Below, piece after piece: positions 8,559-17,061 of a stretch of 54,142 bases of DNA. Each line of letters opens with the position of its first letter. Position 1 is the first letter of the stretch. The translations under genes were made by a program, and so were the position numbers. The stretch comes from Bacillota bacterium. GTDB taxonomy: Bacteria; Bacillota; GCA-003054495; Carboxydocellales; JAJZSN01. The notes under the pieces were generated by a model. It was not told where the DNA came from, did not search any database, and saw only the letters and a program-made list of their open reading frames with translations. The stretch covers positions 1 to 54,142 of the forward strand of contig JAJZSN010000006.1 in NCBI GenBank assembly GCA_021849745.1, read 5' to 3'.

Positions 8559-9534
8559 CTATCTTTTTCCTACGTCATAGGGCTCGCCAACCGCTTTGGG
8601 ACCGGCGGCATTCTTGGAAAATAAAATCAAAGCGATTATGGTTACCACATAGGGAAAAGTATTAAACACTATATTGGGCATATTCTGCAGCCCTTCAAAA
8701 AGCTTTGACATATCAGCCACGGTTTTGGCTAACCCAAAGAACAAGGATGCACCCACCACACCCCACGGGTTCCATTTGCCGAAAATCAATGCGGCCAGGG
8801 CCAGGAAGCCCAATCCATTATAGACCAAGGGCGAAAACTCGCCGGAATATGTGGTAATAACGATACCTCCACCCAGACCGGCCAATACCCCGGACAGAAT
8901 TACCCCCACCATGCGCATCCTGAATACATTGACACCCATAGAGTCGGCCGCATGGGGATTTTCACGCAGGCCCTTAGCCTGAGCCAAAGGGACGGTGATA
9001 TAGCACGTACCAGCTTATGATTACAATTACCAGAACCACAAGAGTTGTTACATAGACATTCTTGAAAAACAAAGGCCCAATTACAGGTATACTTACCAAT
9101 CCCGGTACATCCTCCTTGATAAAACCCTTGATAATCTGAATATTGGCACTGCCGTGGATAACCCGAGCCAAATAAATGGTTAAAGCGGCGGAAAGGATAT
9201 TGATGGCCGTGCCGCTGACAACCTGGTCGGCTTTCAGGGTTATGCTGGCAAAGGCATGGAGCAGGGACAAAACTCCCCCGGCCACTGCCGCAACCAGGAT
9301 GCCCAGCCAGATGGCCCCATCCCCTAAGGAACCAAAGGATTGCGAAATAACCAGGGCCGCCGTGAAAGCCCCTATACCCATCAAACCTTCTAGTCCTATA
9401 TTGACCACACCACTTCGTTCACTAAATAAGCCGCCCATGGCAATTATCAACAGAGGAGCAGTATAGGCCAAAGCCAAGGGGACAACACTTACTACAATAC
9501 CCCAGATAAAATACCGCTCCAGCCAGACCCGCAA
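8559..9534 (-). pseudogene. BMP-type ABC transporter, second permease, frameshifted and 5'-truncated
   Basis: Corresponds to the YufQ/NupQ-like permease of nucleoside or simple-sugar ABC importers. The N-terminal two thirds (from about 9500) read APLLIIAMGGLFSERSGVVN, NIGLEGLMGIGAF and end YVLYHRPFGSG-stop at 8974. The rest continues in another frame as LRENPHAADSMGVNVFRMR to EPYDVGKR at 8559. Relatives read through this joint as RPFGLRLRAVGENPHAAD, so one or two bases are missing near 8975-8990. The first residues also appear lost where the gene meets the truncated first permease. If real, the transporter cannot work; if a sequencing error, the frameshift but not the 5' loss would disappear. 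Confidence 0.8.
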
Positions 9535-10306
9535 GGGCTCCGGCTATCATCATGGAAAAAACCATATTCCGGCCCACTTTCATACCGGCATATTCTGCAG
9601 CGTGGGGGTTAAAGCCTACCGCTTTCAACTCATAGCCGAAGGTGGTTTTCTCAAGGATAAGCCAAATAATTATAGCGGCAAGGAGGGCCAGAAATAACCC
9701 GATGTTAACATTTGAACCTTGGAACAAATCGGTTAACCACTCTGTCCTCAAGGAAGCTGTAGGATTGATGGATTTGGACTCGGTATTGAAATGGCCCGGA
9801 ATGAGAGTAGGGACAAAGTAATACACGCTCCATAAAGCAATCCAGTTCATCATTATGGTTGTTACAACTTCGTGGATTCGATACTTGGCCTTTAGTAAGC
9901 CGGGAAGCAGTGCCCATAAGGCTCCGGCAACAACGGCGGCAATTACCGCTACCGGGAAATGGATGGCCCAGGGTAAGGAAAATTTAACTCCGATATAAAC
10001 CGCCACGAACCCACCCATCAACATCTGTCCAGCGACTCCGATATTAAATAGACCCGTCCGAAAGGCAAAGGCCACCGATAGCCCGGTGAGGATTAAGGCA
10101 GTCATGGATAGCAAAGTATCCCCAAAACGCTTCACATCACCTAACAGTCCTGCACCTTTTAACAACGCCGTATATGCTTCCAGGGGGTTGTGACCGGTCA
10201 ATAGCATGACCACGGCCCCGATTAGAAACCCTAAGGCCACAGAGATAACGGGTACTACTATAGTTTGCACCCTGTTATTGTTTATCATTGCGAGCAAATT
10301 ACCCAT
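9422..10306 (-). pseudogene. BMP-type ABC transporter, first permease, C-terminally truncated
   Basis: YufP/NupP-like permease, whose family members are about 350 residues. This frame has 294 codons and is collinear only up to SMMIAGALAGLAGAVFYLGY (about residue 272). Then it runs into the overlapping frame of the second permease and ends in nonsense (CSKCCPLGFGLY). The last family-conserved part (FDGIAVALLG region and final membrane helices) and the N-terminus of the next gene are absent, as expected from an out-of-frame deletion of roughly 200 bp. The 5' part is normal: FRTGLFNIGVAGQMLMGGF and YRIHEVVTTIMMNWIA. It overlaps the ATPase gene stop by eight bases. Confidence 0.8.
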
Positions 10307-11825
10307 GGAGGCTCCTTTCCCCGGCGCCGGCCATCATAAGCCCCAGTTGGTTTTCATCGGTTTCCGAAGCATTAACTATGCCCACTATTTCGCCCTCGTA
10401 CATCACTGCAATCCGGTCGGACATATTTAATATCTCGTCCAGTTCCAGGGAAAACATCAGAATAGTCCTACCCTTGTCCCGCTCCTCTAAAAGCCTCTTG
10501 TGGATGTACTCAACCGCTCCCACATCTAACCCTCTAGTAGGTTGGGCCACCACCAACAGTTCAGGGGACCGGTCAACCTCCCGGGCAATAATGGCTTTCT
10601 GCTGGTTGCCACCGGACATGCTCCTGGCCAAGGTTTGGCCGCCCTGGCCGGACCGCACATCAAACTCCCTGATTAAAACTTCAGCATGGCTGTCTATGGC
10701 ATCTTTCTGCAATATGCCAAAGAAGGAAAAAGGTTCACGGTAGTAGGTTTCCAGGATGAGATTATCCTTTAGGGTAAAATCCAGTACCAGCCCGCGCTTG
10801 TGCCTATCCTCAGGGACGTGGCCCACACCTGTTTCATTACGTTGCCTCACTGTTAGATTGCTGATGTCTTTGTCTTTTAGCAACATCCTTCCGGAAGTAA
10901 TTTTCCTAAGCCCGGTAATGGCTTCAATGAGTTGACTCTGGCCATTTCCGTCCACACCGGCCACTCCCATTATCTCCCCTGAACGTACCGAAAGGTTGAT
11001 ATTTTTTAACAGGTTGACTCCCCTTTGATCCTTGACATTGAGGTCTTCAATTCGAAGAACTTCCCCGCCCGGATTGGCGGGTTTTTTCTCCAGTTTGAAG
11101 TTAACTTTCCGCCCCACCATGAGTTCAGCCATTTTTTCTTCTGTTGTTGAGGCCACATCCAGGGTTGCCACGGTTTTCCCCTTGCGGATGATGGTACAAC
11201 GGTCAGCTACAGCCTTAATCTCTTTAAGCTTGTGGGTAATGAGGACAATGGTCTTGCCTACTGCGGTCATTTTCTTCATAATCCCCATGAGTTCCAGAGT
11301 CTCATGGGGTGTCAGCACGGCGGTGGGCTCGTCAAAGATGAGGATTTCCGCATCCCGGTAAAGCATTTTCAGTATCTCTACCCTTTGCTGCATCCCTACA
11401 GAGATATCTTCAATTATGGCCTCAGGAACCACACTTAGATGGTACTGTTTAGAAATTTCTGCTATACGTTGGGCAGATGTCCGGATATCAATCCTCCCGC
11501 CCTTAACCGGCTCCATACCCAGAATAATGTTTTCTGTTACGGTAAAATTGTGCACCAGCTTAAAATGCTGGTGCACCATACCGATTCCCAGAGCGTTAGC
11601 TACATTAGGGTTGTTAACCTTTACTTCCCTGCCCCTTACCGTAATGGTCCCCCGGTCAGGTTGGTACAAACCGAAAAGAATGGACATGAGGGTGGATTTC
11701 CCCGCCCCATTTTCCCCCAGGAGGGCGTGGATTTCCCCCGGCTTAACCTGTAGGGTAAGATCATCATTGGCAACAATTCCTGAAAATTCTTTGCGCATAT
11801 TCAGCATCTCGATAATATATTCCAT
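10299..11825 (-). CDS. ABC transporter ATP-binding protein of BMP-type nucleoside/sugar importer
   Basis: Double-NBD ATPase of the carbohydrate uptake class 2/YufO (NupO) type, 508 residues, cytoplasmic. First domain: Walker A GENGAGKST (37-45), signature-like ISVGMQQRVEIL, Walker B LIFDEPTAVL. Second domain: the family's non-canonical A-loop GVDGNGQSQ, a signature MSGGNQQKAIIARE and LVVAQPTRGLDVGA. It sits between the solute-binding lipoprotein and the permeases in the order usual for purine-nucleoside importers. A strong hairpin separates it from the upstream lipoprotein gene, so it is probably made in lower amount. The gene itself is intact although both partner permeases are broken. Confidence 0.93.
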   Translation of the reverse strand: MEYIIEMLNMRKEFSGIVANDDLTLQVKPGEIHALLGENGAGKSTLMSILFGLYQPDRGTITVRGREVKVNNPNVANALGIGMVHQHFKLVHNFTVTENIILGMEPVKGGRIDIRTSAQRIAEISKQYHLSVVPEAIIEDISVGMQQRVEILKMLYRDAEILIFDEPTAVLTPHETLELMGIMKKMTAVGKTIVLITHKLKEIKAVADRCTIIRKGKTVATLDVASTTEEKMAELMVGRKVNFKLEKKPANPGGEVLRIEDLNVKDQRGVNLLKNINLSVRSGEIMGVAGVDGNGQSQLIEAITGLRKITSGRMLLKDKDISNLTVRQRNETGVGHVPEDRHKRGLVLDFTLKDNLILETYYREPFSFFGILQKDAIDSHAEVLIREFDVRSGQGGQTLARSMSGGNQQKAIIAREVDRSPELLVVAQPTRGLDVGAVEYIHKRLLEERDKGRTILMFSLELDEILNMSDRIAVMYEGEIVGIVNASETDENQLGLMMAGAGERSLHG

Positions 11826-11875
11826 ATCTAATCCTCCGGGTTATTATAACTGCATTAACTTTCCTGGCCATAAAA

Positions 11876-11916
11876 AAAGGAAAACATGTCCGCGATAAAC
11901 GAACCTGTTTTCCTTT
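11876..11916 (-). terminator. Intergenic hairpin/attenuator between BMP lipoprotein and ATPase genes
   Basis: Eleven-base-pair stem AAAGGAAAACA / TGTTTTCCTTT with a 19-nt loop, followed on the minus strand by seven T. It is placed so that most transcripts would end after the binding-protein gene, a common way to give excess binding protein. Confidence 0.8.
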
Positions 11917-11926
11917 CGTCACTTCA

Positions 11927-13036
11927 TTATTTCAGAAAAGCGTCCAGATCCTGCTGTGTCCCCGGTACTTTAACCTTCTTGTCTAAGATATCCTTTTTGA
12001 CCTCTTCCACCTTTTTAACAGTGTCCTCGGACAGATTGGGGTTTTTCTCCGGTAAACCAACACCGTTATTTTCTAGGGAAAGGGTGATTACTTCCCCACC
12101 TGGGAATTTACCTTTCACTTTGGCATCAATGTAGTCATAGGCGGCAACATCAATCCGCTTCATGGCGGAGGTCAAGGTTACAGATTTACCGTTAGAGATT
12201 TTACCGGTTTCAAATTGGTCTACATCTACGCCGATTACATAAACTTTTTTGCCTTTTTCAGCACGCTGTTTGGCTTCATTAAATACGCCCACACCTACAG
12301 CACCTGCGGCATGGAAAACAACATCCACACCCTGATCATACATGCCGGCGGCCAGGGTCTGCCCAGCAGCGGTATCGTTGAAGGTTCCCTGATATAAGTA
12401 CTTGACGATATTGGCCTTGGTGCCGTATTTATCATTTGCATACTTTACCCCGGCCTGATATCCCCAGCCAAACCTTTGCACAGGGGGAATCTCCATACCG
12501 CCAACGAAACCAAGCTTGCCGGCCTCAGAGGAAAGGGCCGCAGCCACACCGGCCAGGAATCCTGCTTCATGCTCAGCAAAGAAAACAGAAACCACGTTAT
12601 TATGCTTTACAAACTTGAAGTCTCCATTATGGGGCTGTCCGTCAATGAGAACAAATGTGGTGTCGGGCTTTTTGGCAGCGGTTTCGTTAACCGATGTTTC
12701 AAACTTAAAGCCAGGAGTAACGATAATCTGGTATCCTGTATCGGCCAGATCGTTAATGGCATTAACATAATCAGTGTGCTGTTCGCCGGAAGGCTGGAGA
12801 TACTTGGTCTCGATGGCCCCGGTATCTTTTTCATACTTGATAGTTCCATCCCAAGTACCCTGGTTAAAGGACTTGTCGTCAATGGTACCTGAATCGGTGG
12901 TCATACCAACCTTTACCTTTGCTTTAGCGGGTTCGGATCCGTTTTGCTGTGCTGGGGTATTGTTCTGACTAGAGCACCCGGTAACCAACAAGGCAAAACC
13001 AGCCACAAGAAGTAGTGAAACCAAAAACTTTTTCAA
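11927..13036 (-). CDS. BMP-family substrate-binding lipoprotein
   Basis: Extracytoplasmic binding protein of the basic membrane protein (BMP/Med/NupN) family that captures nucleosides or related ligands and delivers them to the ABC permease. The 369 residues start with a lipoprotein signal peptide (MKKFLVSLLLVAGFALLVTGC, lipobox cysteine at 21) and an NNTPAQQNGSEPAK linker. The body shows GTIDDKSFNQGTWDG, GYQIIVTPGF, FVGGMEIPPVQRFGWGYQAG and DVVFHAAGAVGVGVF, all characteristic of the family. It is the first gene of the transporter operon. A modest promoter match lies upstream; no purine riboswitch was recognised in the leader. Confidence 0.94.
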   Translation of the reverse strand: MKKFLVSLLLVAGFALLVTGCSSQNNTPAQQNGSEPAKAKVKVGMTTDSGTIDDKSFNQGTWDGTIKYEKDTGAIETKYLQPSGEQHTDYVNAINDLADTGYQIIVTPGFKFETSVNETAAKKPDTTFVLIDGQPHNGDFKFVKHNNVVSVFFAEHEAGFLAGVAAALSSEAGKLGFVGGMEIPPVQRFGWGYQAGVKYANDKYGTKANIVKYLYQGTFNDTAAGQTLAAGMYDQGVDVVFHAAGAVGVGVFNEAKQRAEKGKKVYVIGVDVDQFETGKISNGKSVTLTSAMKRIDVAAYDYIDAKVKGKFPGGEVITLSLENNGVGLPEKNPNLSEDTVKKVEEVKKDILDKKVKVPGTQQDLDAFLK

Positions 13037-13088
13037 TCTAAAACCCCCTCCGTTAAATGATTGTACTTAAGAAAATTTCACCATAAGA

Positions 13089-13116
13089 AATATACTTTGT
13101 CGAAGGGTTTACACAA
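13089..13116 (-). promoter_or_regulatory. Possible promoter of the BMP transporter operon
   Basis: TTGTGT (13111-13116) and TATATT (13089-13094) on the minus strand, 16-bp spacer, about 50 bp upstream of the lipoprotein start. The match is only moderate. Confidence 0.35.
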
Positions 13117-13240
13117 GAAAATTATCTTTTCCAGAATGTCCCTATTGCAAGTGGTTTTTAATAAAAGTACAGATTTCATCCATGGCCTGGGTTGCTTCCA
13201 AAAAAAGAGGGGCCATGGCTCTGGTCATCTAATATTGGAC

Positions 13241-13269
13241 TTGTCACCTTTTGTGTAAATTAGTATAAT
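13241..13269 (+). promoter_or_regulatory. Sigma-A promoter of yebC
   Basis: TTGTCA (13241-13246) and TATAAT (13264-13269), 17-bp spacer; the start codon follows about 40 bp downstream. Confidence 0.8.
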
Positions 13270-13310
13270 GGTGAACATAACTATTAATCATCGAAAGAGA
13301 GTGAAAATTC

Positions 13311-14030
13311 ATGGGCCGTAAGTGGAATAATATAAAAGATAAAAAAGCATCAAGGGATTTAAATGCCAGCCGCACATATGCTAAATTTGGCGTGGAAGTT
13401 TATGTGGCAGCAAAACGGGGCGAACCAGATCCAGAATCAAATCAGGCTTTGAAGTTCGTCATCGAGCGTGCCAAAACATACAACGTCCCAAAATCCATCA
13501 TCGACCGGGCCATAGAAAAAGCCAAAGGTTCTTCGGATGAAAACTACGAAGAACTTCGTTACGAAGGCTTCGGCCCAAACGGCTCAATGGTAATAGTAGA
13601 TACCCTTACCAATAACGTAAACCGCACTGCTGCCGATGTCCGGTCTAAATTTAATAAATACGGCGGTAACTTGGGTGTAAGTGGATCTGCATCATTTATG
13701 TTCGATACAACCGCCATCATCGGTTTCGAAGGTAAAACAGAGGATGAAGTTCTTGAGATACTTCTGGAAGCAGATGTAGATGTGCGTGATGTTGTAGCAG
13801 AAGATACTGGGGTTATCGTTTATGCCGAGCCCGACCAGTTCCAGGCAGTTCAAACTGCTCTTAAGGATGCTGGGATTAGTGAGTTTACGGTGGCTGAAAT
13901 AACCATGCTGGCGCAAAATGAAATAACTTTGCAAGATGATGCTAAAGTTCTATTTGAGAAATTGATTGATTCCTTAGAAGATTTAGAAGATGTTCAACAA
14001 GTCTATCACAATGTGGATTTAAGTGAATAA
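13311..14030 (+). CDS. yebC: YebC/YeeI-family protein
   Basis: A 239-residue member of the YebC/PmpR/TACO1 family, closest in appearance to the YeeI (YebC2) branch of Bacilli and Clostridia: it begins [16 protein letters not shown], where the classical YebC branch has GHSKWANI. Conserved stretches include [39 protein letters not shown] and [13 protein letters not shown]. Members have been described as DNA-binding regulators and, more recently, as factors that help ribosomes through proline stretches; which applies here is not visible. GAAAGAGAGTG lies before the ATG, a usable but not perfect ribosome site. Monocistronic, with a consensus promoter and terminator. Confidence 0.93.
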   Translation: MGRKWNNIKDKKASRDLNASRTYAKFGVEVYVAAKRGEPDPESNQALKFVIERAKTYNVPKSIIDRAIEKAKGSSDENYEELRYEGFGPNGSMVIVDTLTNNVNRTAADVRSKFNKYGGNLGVSGSASFMFDTTAIIGFEGKTEDEVLEILLEADVDVRDVVAEDTGVIVYAEPDQFQAVQTALKDAGISEFTVAEITMLAQNEITLQDDAKVLFEKLIDSLEDLEDVQQVYHNVDLSE

Positions 14031-14035
14031 ACGTT

Positions 14036-14069
14036 GGCCCTTAATACTTCCTATCAGGTATTAAGGGCC
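14036..14069. terminator. Bidirectional terminator between yebC and thioesterase gene
   Basis: Perfect 12-bp stem GGCCCTTAATAC / GTATTAAGGGCC with a 10-nt loop and TTTTAATT on the plus side. It serves yebC and probably the convergent thioesterase gene. Confidence 0.85.
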
Positions 14070-14075
14070 TTTTAA

Positions 14076-14498
14076 TTATCTCTTTTCCAGCTTTTTGATT
14101 GCATTTTTTATTTCTGCCGGTACTTTTGTTTTCTGTGATGTATTAAAGTCATACATAACCAAAACACCTTCCCCGGTAGCAGCAACGCCTAGCTTTTCGC
14201 TAAATATTAGATAATCCATAATAAAACTGGTCTGTCCTATAGACCTCACTTTAGCGCCAACCGTAAGATTATCCGGATAGGTCAGCGATTGTAAATATTT
14301 GCACTTTGTTTCAGCCAGTACAGGAGCTATTCCCGTTTTTGTTTTTATTTCAAATATCCCGATTTCGTCAAAATATTTAATCCGGGCATTTTCAAAATAA
14401 CGGTAATAGCTCACGTTATTGACATGACAGAAAATATCCATCTCTCCCCAGGCTACCGGAAACCTGACCTGAACCGGAAAATCGTTGATATTGTTCAT
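14076..14498 (-). CDS. Acyl-CoA thioesterase, hot-dog fold (YbgC/4-hydroxybenzoyl-CoA thioesterase type)
   Basis: A 140-residue hot-dog protein expected to hydrolyse acyl-CoA or acyl-ACP thioesters. The active-site signature WGEMDIFCHVNNVSYYRYFE carries the catalytic Asp21 and the conserved HVNN. Family residues continue in AETKCKYLQSLTYPDNL. It lies upstream of yebC's terminator and downstream of the nitroreductase gene on the same strand (gap about 40 bp), so the two may be cotranscribed. The substrate is unknown. Confidence 0.88.
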   Translation of the reverse strand: MNNINDFPVQVRFPVAWGEMDIFCHVNNVSYYRYFENARIKYFDEIGIFEIKTKTGIAPVLAETKCKYLQSLTYPDNLTVGAKVRSIGQTSFIMDYLIFSEKLGVAATGEGVLVMYDFNTSQKTKVPAEIKNAIKKLEKR

Positions 14499-14537
14499 AC
14501 ATTTTCCTCCTAAGATTGGTTTATTTCAAACACCGAT

Positions 14538-15335
14538 TCACCGCCACGTCACATTCAAAGGGTTCTTGTCTACCAGTCGCTTAAAAGTATACTCTGGATA
14601 ACCCACCATAACCGCCCCTGCTACCTTTCTGTCTTCAGGAAGGTTCAAAAGTTCGATTAAAGGCTGATATCCAGCTTGAGCACAACCTTCTACAAACCCG
14701 GCCCAACAGGTTCCAAGCCCTAATGCTGTGGCATAAAGCTCCAGATATGTCAGTGAAAAGTGGCCATTATCCCGGCCATTGGGGAGATTACCCGGAGCAG
14801 TTGCTACTATTAGTTGAGGAGCGCCCCGTAAAACTACATCCTTACCGGTTTTGCGGTAAGTATTGACAAGTCCTTTATAGTTCCTTAAACCTTTCTGGGT
14901 CATTTCTTCCAACCAGTCTACCGTGACTTTGGTAATCCCCTTTAACAATTCAGGATTTTCATAAACAATATAGGATAAGCCTTGAGAATTAGCCGCAGAA
15001 GGAGCAAAACGGGCAATATTTAAAAGTTCCAGCAAGGTTTCTTTCTTTACTTGCTCTTTTCTATAGCTACGGGTTGAACGCCGGGAGCGCATAAAAATTG
15101 CTGCAGTCCGAGGATCAATTACCGGAAATTTCTCAAGGTCAACCTGCTTATTCATGGGGGTATTATCATTGTCTAAGGCAGCTTGAGGACAAATTGCAAC
15201 GCAATGTCCACAGGCAATACATGCTTGGGGTAATAACATTTGAGGCCCATTCTCTCCGTTCTTGATAATTCCGGAGGGGCATATCCTAGTGCAGATTCCA
15301 CAGTTTACACAGTTTTCCTGATTGACTTTTAACAT
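14538..15335 (-). CDS. Ferredoxin-nitroreductase fusion
   Basis: A 265-residue protein with an N-terminal 2[4Fe-4S] ferredoxin domain (Cys9-12-15-19 and Cys39-42-45-49) fused to a nitroreductase-fold FMN domain (from about residue 80, RSRRSTRSYRKEQV, FAPSAANSQ). It likely uses the clusters to pass electrons to FMN and reduce an unknown acceptor such as a nitro or quinone-like compound. This fusion is common in Clostridia and Deltaproteobacteria. AAGGTGGAAG precedes the ATG. No catalytic residue looks missing. Confidence 0.9.
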   Translation of the reverse strand: MLKVNQENCVNCGICTRICPSGIIKNGENGPQMLLPQACIACGHCVAICPQAALDNDNTPMNKQVDLEKFPVIDPRTAAIFMRSRRSTRSYRKEQVKKETLLELLNIARFAPSAANSQGLSYIVYENPELLKGITKVTVDWLEEMTQKGLRNYKGLVNTYRKTGKDVVLRGAPQLIVATAPGNLPNGRDNGHFSLTYLELYATALGLGTCWAGFVEGCAQAGYQPLIELLNLPEDRKVAGAVMVGYPEYTFKRLVDKNPLNVTWR

Positions 15336-15512
15336 TTAATCTTCCACCTTTTTTTCTGATTTTTTTTCGATTTCTACAAACCTCCAAAAAATCCTGCTGA
15401 AGAGTGATAATAATTCCAGTTTTTGAACTTTTCAATATTTTGTTGTTACCTTTGATTAACTCATCGGGTTCCATATTTACTAAATCCTACGGAAGATTGC
15501 AGAAAAAACCAA

Positions 15513-15549
15513 AAGGTCTGACCCCGATAAAATATCGGAATCAGACCTT
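15513..15549 (-). terminator. Terminator of the CuAO-cytochrome gene
   Basis: Nine-base-pair stem AAGGTCTGA / TCAGACCTT enclosing a second small hairpin (CCGAT / ATCGG), followed on the minus strand by TTTTGGTTTTTT. Confidence 0.8.
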
Positions 15550-15563
15550 AGCAACATAAAACT

Positions 15564-16784
15564 TTATTGTAGCTTCTTAATGGATTCGTCTAGCAAAGCC
15601 TTTGCATAGCTAGGATTGTGGACACCTTTTCCGCCATTTTCCAACTCTTGAATAACCAGTGCGTAGTTGTAAGCACCTACCAACGCCTCAGCAGAAGAAA
15701 TATTTGCCGCAGGGATACGCTTACCATCTTTGTCCACTGCCGGGGCAGTTGAATTATCTAGACCAATTTTAACTGCACCAGGGATTTTGGCCAGAACCAG
15801 CTTTTCGAGGGTAACTAGTTTTTCTTCAAGCTCTTTCTTTAGTTTGCCCCCGTTGGTAAATTCGGTCATACCAGCATGACACTTGGTACAGGTTTCAATT
15901 TTCGGTTTGAAATCGTGGGATACATAGCCATCTTTGGTTTTGGACATATGGCAACCAATACATCCAAGGGACTGATGCGCAGTAGTCTGGGCATACTTAA
16001 CTCCGGAATACTCCATACCGCCCTTACCGGTAACCAATGCGCCCCAACCATGATGGGGATAAGTGTTTGCTTTAGTAGCACCTGGAGTTGTCCAATCTTT
16101 TAATATTTTTGCTACATCTCTTCTTCCATTATGACAGGTGTAGCATAAAGCGTCGCCATTGCCTACCTTCCATTCAGCGGTACCGCCGGAGAAGATATTC
16201 AATTTCGCAGGGACAACACCGGTTTTCAGTATGTTTGCACCGGGACCGGAGTGACAGGTTGCACAACCGATGGGGCTAGGCATATCGGCTTCATAGGGAT
16301 CAAACATAAAGGTATACTTTGCATTTTTAGGATCCTTATCGGTATACGCTTTATCTGTAGCAATAGGATTGGTCTTAATAGCTGTACCAGGAGTATACGG
16401 TTTGTCAGTTCCATACCGCTCTAAACCATTACCAGAGTGACATGGTGTACAGTTATCTCTAGGACCTGCATAGGCAAGGGGATTCTTGGTGTTTGCATGT
16501 CCAGCCGTTGCCCATTCTTGGCTAATAACAGAAGTCAACTCTAAATTGGTCTTACCGGTAATAGTAACGGCATTTTTCTTTGGGTCATAATTTACTTCTT
16601 TGCCGAAGTATTCGGCAATGGCCCTGATTGGAACCAGTGTTCTACCTTTTACAAGCTGGGGTGCAACGTCTGATTTTAATTCTTGTCCGTTGACATAGAT
16701 CTTGATGATCTGATTCGCTGCTACCGGTATAGCTACAGCAAATGTTAATACTAACGCTAACCCAATCAACCAGTACTTTTTCAT
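15564..16784 (-). CDS. Secreted five-haem cytochrome c with N-terminal copper-amine-oxidase-like domain
   Basis: A 406-residue exported protein with a signal peptide (MKKYWLIGLALVLTFAVAIP, cleavage near AANQ). A CuAO_N1-like domain follows (about 27-78: IYVNGQELKSDVAPQL, GRTLVPIRAIAEYFGKEV, VTI), a fold thought to bind the Gram-positive wall or surface. Then come five CXXCH haem sites at 112, 174, 214, 275 and 299. The C-terminal helical part ends in HNPSYAKALLDESI, as in NrfA- and OTR-like multihaem proteins. No catalytic site for nitrite was identified, so it is best viewed as an electron carrier at the cell surface. A ribosome site (AAAGGAGC) precedes the ATG. It neighbours mqo and a second, broken CuAO-cytochrome. 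Confidence 0.93.
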   Translation of the reverse strand: MKKYWLIGLALVLTFAVAIPVAANQIIKIYVNGQELKSDVAPQLVKGRTLVPIRAIAEYFGKEVNYDPKKNAVTITGKTNLELTSVISQEWATAGHANTKNPLAYAGPRDNCTPCHSGNGLERYGTDKPYTPGTAIKTNPIATDKAYTDKDPKNAKYTFMFDPYEADMPSPIGCATCHSGPGANILKTGVVPAKLNIFSGGTAEWKVGNGDALCYTCHNGRRDVAKILKDWTTPGATKANTYPHHGWGALVTGKGGMEYSGVKYAQTTAHQSLGCIGCHMSKTKDGYVSHDFKPKIETCTKCHAGMTEFTNGGKLKKELEEKLVTLEKLVLAKIPGAVKIGLDNSTAPAVDKDGKRIPAANISSAEALVGAYNYALVIQELENGGKGVHNPSYAKALLDESIKKLQ

Positions 16785-16905
16785 TTTCGCTCACGCTCCT
16801 TTGTTATGTCAATAACTAAACACCCAATGCCTAAGCTATCCCCCTTTCCATTTGGCTCTTTGGAAACTGTCTTTTGTTTCCTGACTTTTAGCCTCAAAGG
16901 ATATT

Positions 16906-16934
16906 ATTCTATAATTATCCAAAAAATCCTTCAA
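16906..16934 (-). promoter_or_regulatory. Possible promoter of the CuAO-cytochrome gene
   Basis: TTGAAG (16929-16934) and TAGAAT (16906-16911) on the minus strand, 17-bp spacer, within the 277-bp gap between mqo and the cytochrome gene. The leader would be about 115 nt. The remaining gap holds only the mqo terminator. Confidence 0.35.
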
Positions 16935-16999
16935 AATTCAAGCAAATATGCACATTATGTGGATATGGTGTTATGGGAAAAAAGGCCCTTTAAAAAACT

Positions 17000-17043
17000 A
17001 AAGGGAGTATAAATTTGCCAAACCGGCAATTTATACTCCCTTT
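17000..17043 (-). terminator. Terminator of mqo
   Basis: Fourteen-base-pair stem AAAGGGAGTATAAA / TTTATACTCCCTTT with an inner TGCC/GGCA pairing, followed on the minus strand by AGTTTTTTAAA. Confidence 0.88.
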
Positions 17044-17061
17044 ATCATACGGTTTTTTCGG

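Noticed and set aside
13037..13110. Purine riboswitch upstream of the BMP transporter operon
   Set aside because: No three-way-junction pattern with the conserved loop sequences is visible.
15286..15474. 62-codon minus-strand frame overlapping the nitroreductase start
   Set aside because: Overlaps the ferredoxin cysteine codons in another frame; no family recognised and weak ribosome site.
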